From the NCBI GenBank assembly GCA_005881435.1, contig VBHP01000096.1, positions 1-57,889 of the forward strand: 57,889 bases of DNA. Reading direction: 5' to 3'. This DNA comes from Chloroflexota bacterium. GTDB lineage: Bacteria; Chloroflexota; Limnocylindria; P2-11E; CF-107. The notes beneath the pieces are model-generated. The model was not told where the DNA came from. It searched no databases and worked only from the letters and a program-made list of their open reading frames with translations. Made by a program: the position numbers and the translations under genes. How positions within the stretch are numbered: position 1 is the stretch's first letter; each line of letters opens with the position of its first letter. Of this stretch, positions 55,944-57,889 are shown in pieces.

Positions 55944-56975
55944 ATGCCACGGCTCGTTGGTCTTCTCGCGGCGATACGGTCCAGCGCACTCGCATTCAGC
56001 ATCGCGACGACGGCATGCGCGCCTCCGAGCATGCAGCCACCAGCCTCGATCTCGACCACGGAGTCGCGAGCGACCATCGTCGAGTACGCGACGCCAGAGC
56101 CGGGCAGCGACCTCGGAGGGATCGTCAGAGGACCTGACGGCGCGATGTGGTACACGGCCGGTGGGCTGCACCACCCATTGCGCATTGGTCGCATAACGTC
56201 ATCAGGTCAGCTGCGCGAGTTCGTCGTTCGCGACCAGTCCCAGTCAGCCAACATGATCGCGGCCGGAGCTGACGGCGCGCTGTGGATCACGCAGACGGGA
56301 GCGGGGCGAACCACGATCGCGCGCGTGACCGTCGACGGCGCCGTTACGGAGTTCACGACGCCGGGGAATCCACCCGATCACCTGCCGCGAAATCTCGTCG
56401 GGATCGTTCTCGGCCCCGACGGCGGTCTCTGGTTCCCTGAGGCGTTCTTCGACAAGATCGGGCGGATTACGACCTCGGGAATGATCATGGAGTTTCCGCT
56501 TGCGACTCGCGGCGCCGAGCCAAGTCACATTGCAGCCGGGCCCGATGGCGCACTTTGGTTCATCGAACCGGGCGTGAACAGGATCGGCCGAATGACGACG
56601 AAAGGCGAGGTCCGCGAATACGACGTCCCCACTCGGGATAGCGATCTCGTGGATATCGCCGCAGGTCCCGACGGCGCGATGTGGTTCACGGAGTACCGGG
56701 GTCAGCGCATCGGACGCGTCGATTCGAATGGCAACGTGACCGAGTTCGCTGTCGCCGAGCTCGGTCCGGTAGGCCTCACGGCCGGTCCTGATGGCGCCGT
56801 CTGGTTTGCCGCCGCGCAGGCGAACGCGATCGCGCGAATAACGACGACCGGTTCGGTGACCGTGTATCCAATTCCTACGGCGAATAGCACACCCTACCGT
56901 GTCGCGTCAGGGGACGGCGGGATTTGGTTCACCGAACAGGCCGCGGCACAGATTGGTCGCGTCGTACTGCGCTGA
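55944..56975 (+). CDS. Virginiamycin B lyase-like beta-propeller lipoprotein
   Basis: A lipoprotein signal (LAFSIATTAC) leads to seven repeats of the Vgb type, each with GPDGAMWFTE-like ends (RGPDGAMWYT, GADGALWIT, GPDGGLWFPE, GPDGALWFIE, GPDGAMWFTE, GPDGAVWFA, GDGGIWFTE) and IGRITTSG. True Vgb lyases need specific His/Glu residues not evident here, so it is best called Vgb-like. The ATG is only 3 bases after tRNA-Val, inside a segment flanked by att-like repeats, so it may have arrived with an integration event. Confidence 0.82.
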   Translation: MPRLVGLLAAIRSSALAFSIATTACAPPSMQPPASISTTESRATIVEYATPEPGSDLGGIVRGPDGAMWYTAGGLHHPLRIGRITSSGQLREFVVRDQSQSANMIAAGADGALWITQTGAGRTTIARVTVDGAVTEFTTPGNPPDHLPRNLVGIVLGPDGGLWFPEAFFDKIGRITTSGMIMEFPLATRGAEPSHIAAGPDGALWFIEPGVNRIGRMTTKGEVREYDVPTRDSDLVDIAAGPDGAMWFTEYRGQRIGRVDSNGNVTEFAVAELGPVGLTAGPDGAVWFAAAQANAIARITTTGSVTVYPIPTANSTPYRVASGDGGIWFTEQAAAQIGRVVLR

Positions 56976-57351
56976 GGTCCGCGGCGTCGCGTCGGCTGCC
57001 GGGCAACAGTGGACCGACGCAGGTCCTCGACGTCGTGCGCACGCTCCTCGACGGCCGCCACTTCGAGGACAACCCGATGCCGTCGGACCTCATTCAGGGC
57101 ATCGCCGAGGCCGGTCGCGTGACCAGAATCTCGATGAACGCCCTCTGCCGGATGGCTGCTACTGCAACGGCAACGGCCGGAAAGCGTCCTGACCAGCGCC
57201 GAGGTCGGTCTTTCAGACCGCTAGGTCTGAGAAGAGAAAGTGCGAACGAGCTGTCGGCCCCCAAACCAACTCGCTGATTCGACCGGCGATTCTGCCCTGT
57301 CAGGGCTAAGAAGCGCCCAACCTCTTCGGAAACTCACTCAAACGTTAGCCG
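56976..57351 (+). other. Non-coding or degenerate stretch between Vgb-like gene and att-like copy
   Basis: I see no intact gene in these 376 bases. One frame (about 57020-57190) reads QVLDVVRTLLDGRHFEDNPM then PSDLIQGIAEAGRVTRISMN, which looks like a piece of a once-coding domain, without start or stop context. A short hairpin cggtctttcagaccg (57209-57223) follows. It is consistent with decayed insert DNA. Confidence 0.4.
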
Positions 57352-57375
57352 TGGTTCGATTCCAGCCACGCCTAC
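57352..57375 (+). repeat. att-like repeat, distal degenerate copy
   Basis: tggttcgattccagccacgc followed by ctac matches the tRNA-Val 3' end at 22 of 24 bases. No complete tRNA precedes it, so it is a tRNA tail copy only. Confidence 0.6.
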
Positions 57376-57392
57376 TGGCCTTCGGCCCTCCC

Positions 57393-57889
57393 TCATTGCA
57401 CCGTGCTGTTGAGCGTCAGGCTGTTGTTGCTCGGATCGATATCGGCCTCCGGCGAGCTGGCGGTGATGGTGCTAGTGAGCGGGCCGGGGGTGGTGGTGCC
57501 GAGGACCACGCGCAGGCTCACCCCACCTTGGTAGTGGGCGGCGACGCGCTCGGCCGAGAGGGCGCTGCCGAACACGGCGACCTCGTCGAGCGAGCCCTGG
57601 AAGGGATAGAAGCCGGCACCGAGGCGGCCGATGAGCGAGATCCCCGCACCGCTGGCGAGAGTGCTCGCGGCCACCGTCCCGGCCAGAGTGGCGTTGACAT
57701 AGAGCCGTAGGTTCGCGCCATCGAAGGTGCCGACCAGATGCGACCAGGTGTTGGTCGCCAGGGTCGGACCGGTGAGGTTGAGATAGGGGCTGCTGGCGGG
57801 CTTGGCGCGGAAGATGACCACGCCGTGCTCCAGCAATAGCGAGTACTGCGTGTTCACCGCACCGGCGATGGTCTTCTCGAAGATGCCCC
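57393..57889 (-). CDS. LamG/concanavalin-like domain protein, 5' end cut by window edge
   Basis: Reading leftward from the edge gives GIFEKTIAGAVNTQYSLLLE and a LamG jelly-roll with NTWSHLVGTFDGANLRLYVN and GSLDEVAVFGSALSAERVAAHY. The protein ends with the tail of a DUF11-like repeat (SPEADIDPSNNSLTLNSTV). It is the end of a probably large secreted or surface protein. It ends 18 bases from the distal att-like repeat. Only about 165 residues are in the window. Confidence 0.85.
   Translation of the reverse strand, partial: GIFEKTIAGAVNTQYSLLLEHGVVIFRAKPASSPYLNLTGPTLATNTWSHLVGTFDGANLRLYVNATLAGTVAASTLASGAGISLIGRLGAGFYPFQGSLDEVAVFGSALSAERVAAHYQGGVSLRVVLGTTTPGPLTSTITASSPEADIDPSNNSLTLNSTVQ

Noticed and set aside
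57240-57710. 156-codon + strand frame at the right end
   Set aside because: It is antisense to the LamG gene and crosses the att-like repeat; no domain features.

Overview
The window is GC-rich chromosomal DNA of a free-living bacterium. It is densely packed, mostly on the minus strand, with many 1-4 base start/stop overlaps (ATGA, GTGA, TGATG). Several features point to a high-GC Terrabacteria lineage, most likely a soil- or freshwater-type Chloroflexota. These are a very short EF-Ts, a T-box in front of the tryptophan operon, LexA boxes of the GAAC-N4-GTTC type, and several genes whose -10 element (TANNNT) sits 6-8 bases before the start codon, as in leaderless transcripts. The lineage is an inference; no 16S rRNA gene is present.

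Layout. 1-5.6 kb: end of a chromate-resistance locus, the rpsB-tsf-pyrH-frr-uppS-cdsA operon and a divergent small gene with a clear terminator. 5.6-10.3 kb: DinG-type exonuclease-helicase, glutamate dehydrogenase and a DNA-ligase-like protein that has lost its catalytic lysine. 10.3-10.6 kb: a small SOS gene under two LexA boxes. 10.7-12.9 kb: slipin and an NfeD protease whose frame is broken. 12.9-23.3 kb: aroA, facing a supraoperon of trpE, a 67-aa ORF, trpG, trpD, trpC, trpB, trpA, aroH, aroF and tyrA, headed by a T-box with a UGG specifier; then thpR and a 34-aa membrane peptide. 23.4-28.9 kb: ftsH, tilS, two CAU-anticodon tRNA genes with a LexA-controlled HNH nuclease between them, an FtsB-like protein and a beta-lactamase-fold serine hydrolase. 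28.9-40.9 kb: a long co-directional run starting at LexA-controlled rmuC and passing through peptide and amino-acid salvage genes (M20, D-aminoacylase, dipeptide epimerase), murI, ychF, a sugar kinase and an Nramp-like transporter. 41-48.4 kb: UvrD/RecB-type helicase-nuclease, MFS transporter, lipoprotein metallopeptidase, PepA and a VOC protein. 48.4-55.8 kb: an NHL-propeller lipoprotein and a selenocysteine-insertion operon (lipid kinase, selA, ridA, 48-aa membrane peptide, selB). 55.8-57.9 kb: tRNA-Val with an imperfect copy of its 3' end 1.4 kb away, a Vgb-like propeller between the copies, and the end of a LamG protein cut by the window edge.

How the genes work together. The T-box operon joins chorismate use for Trp with DAHP synthesis, chorismate mutase and prephenate dehydrogenase, so uncharged tRNA-Trp would raise the whole aromatic pathway. 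Four LexA-like boxes of common form (AGAACA-N2-[CT]GTTC) define a local damage regulon: a 72-aa basic protein, the HNH nuclease and rmuC. Several genes (pyrH, dinG, thpR, possibly ftsH) have no ATG/GTG/TTG where their conserved N-terminus begins. This deserves attention because an initiator-type tRNA with unusual D- and T-loops lies in the same window.
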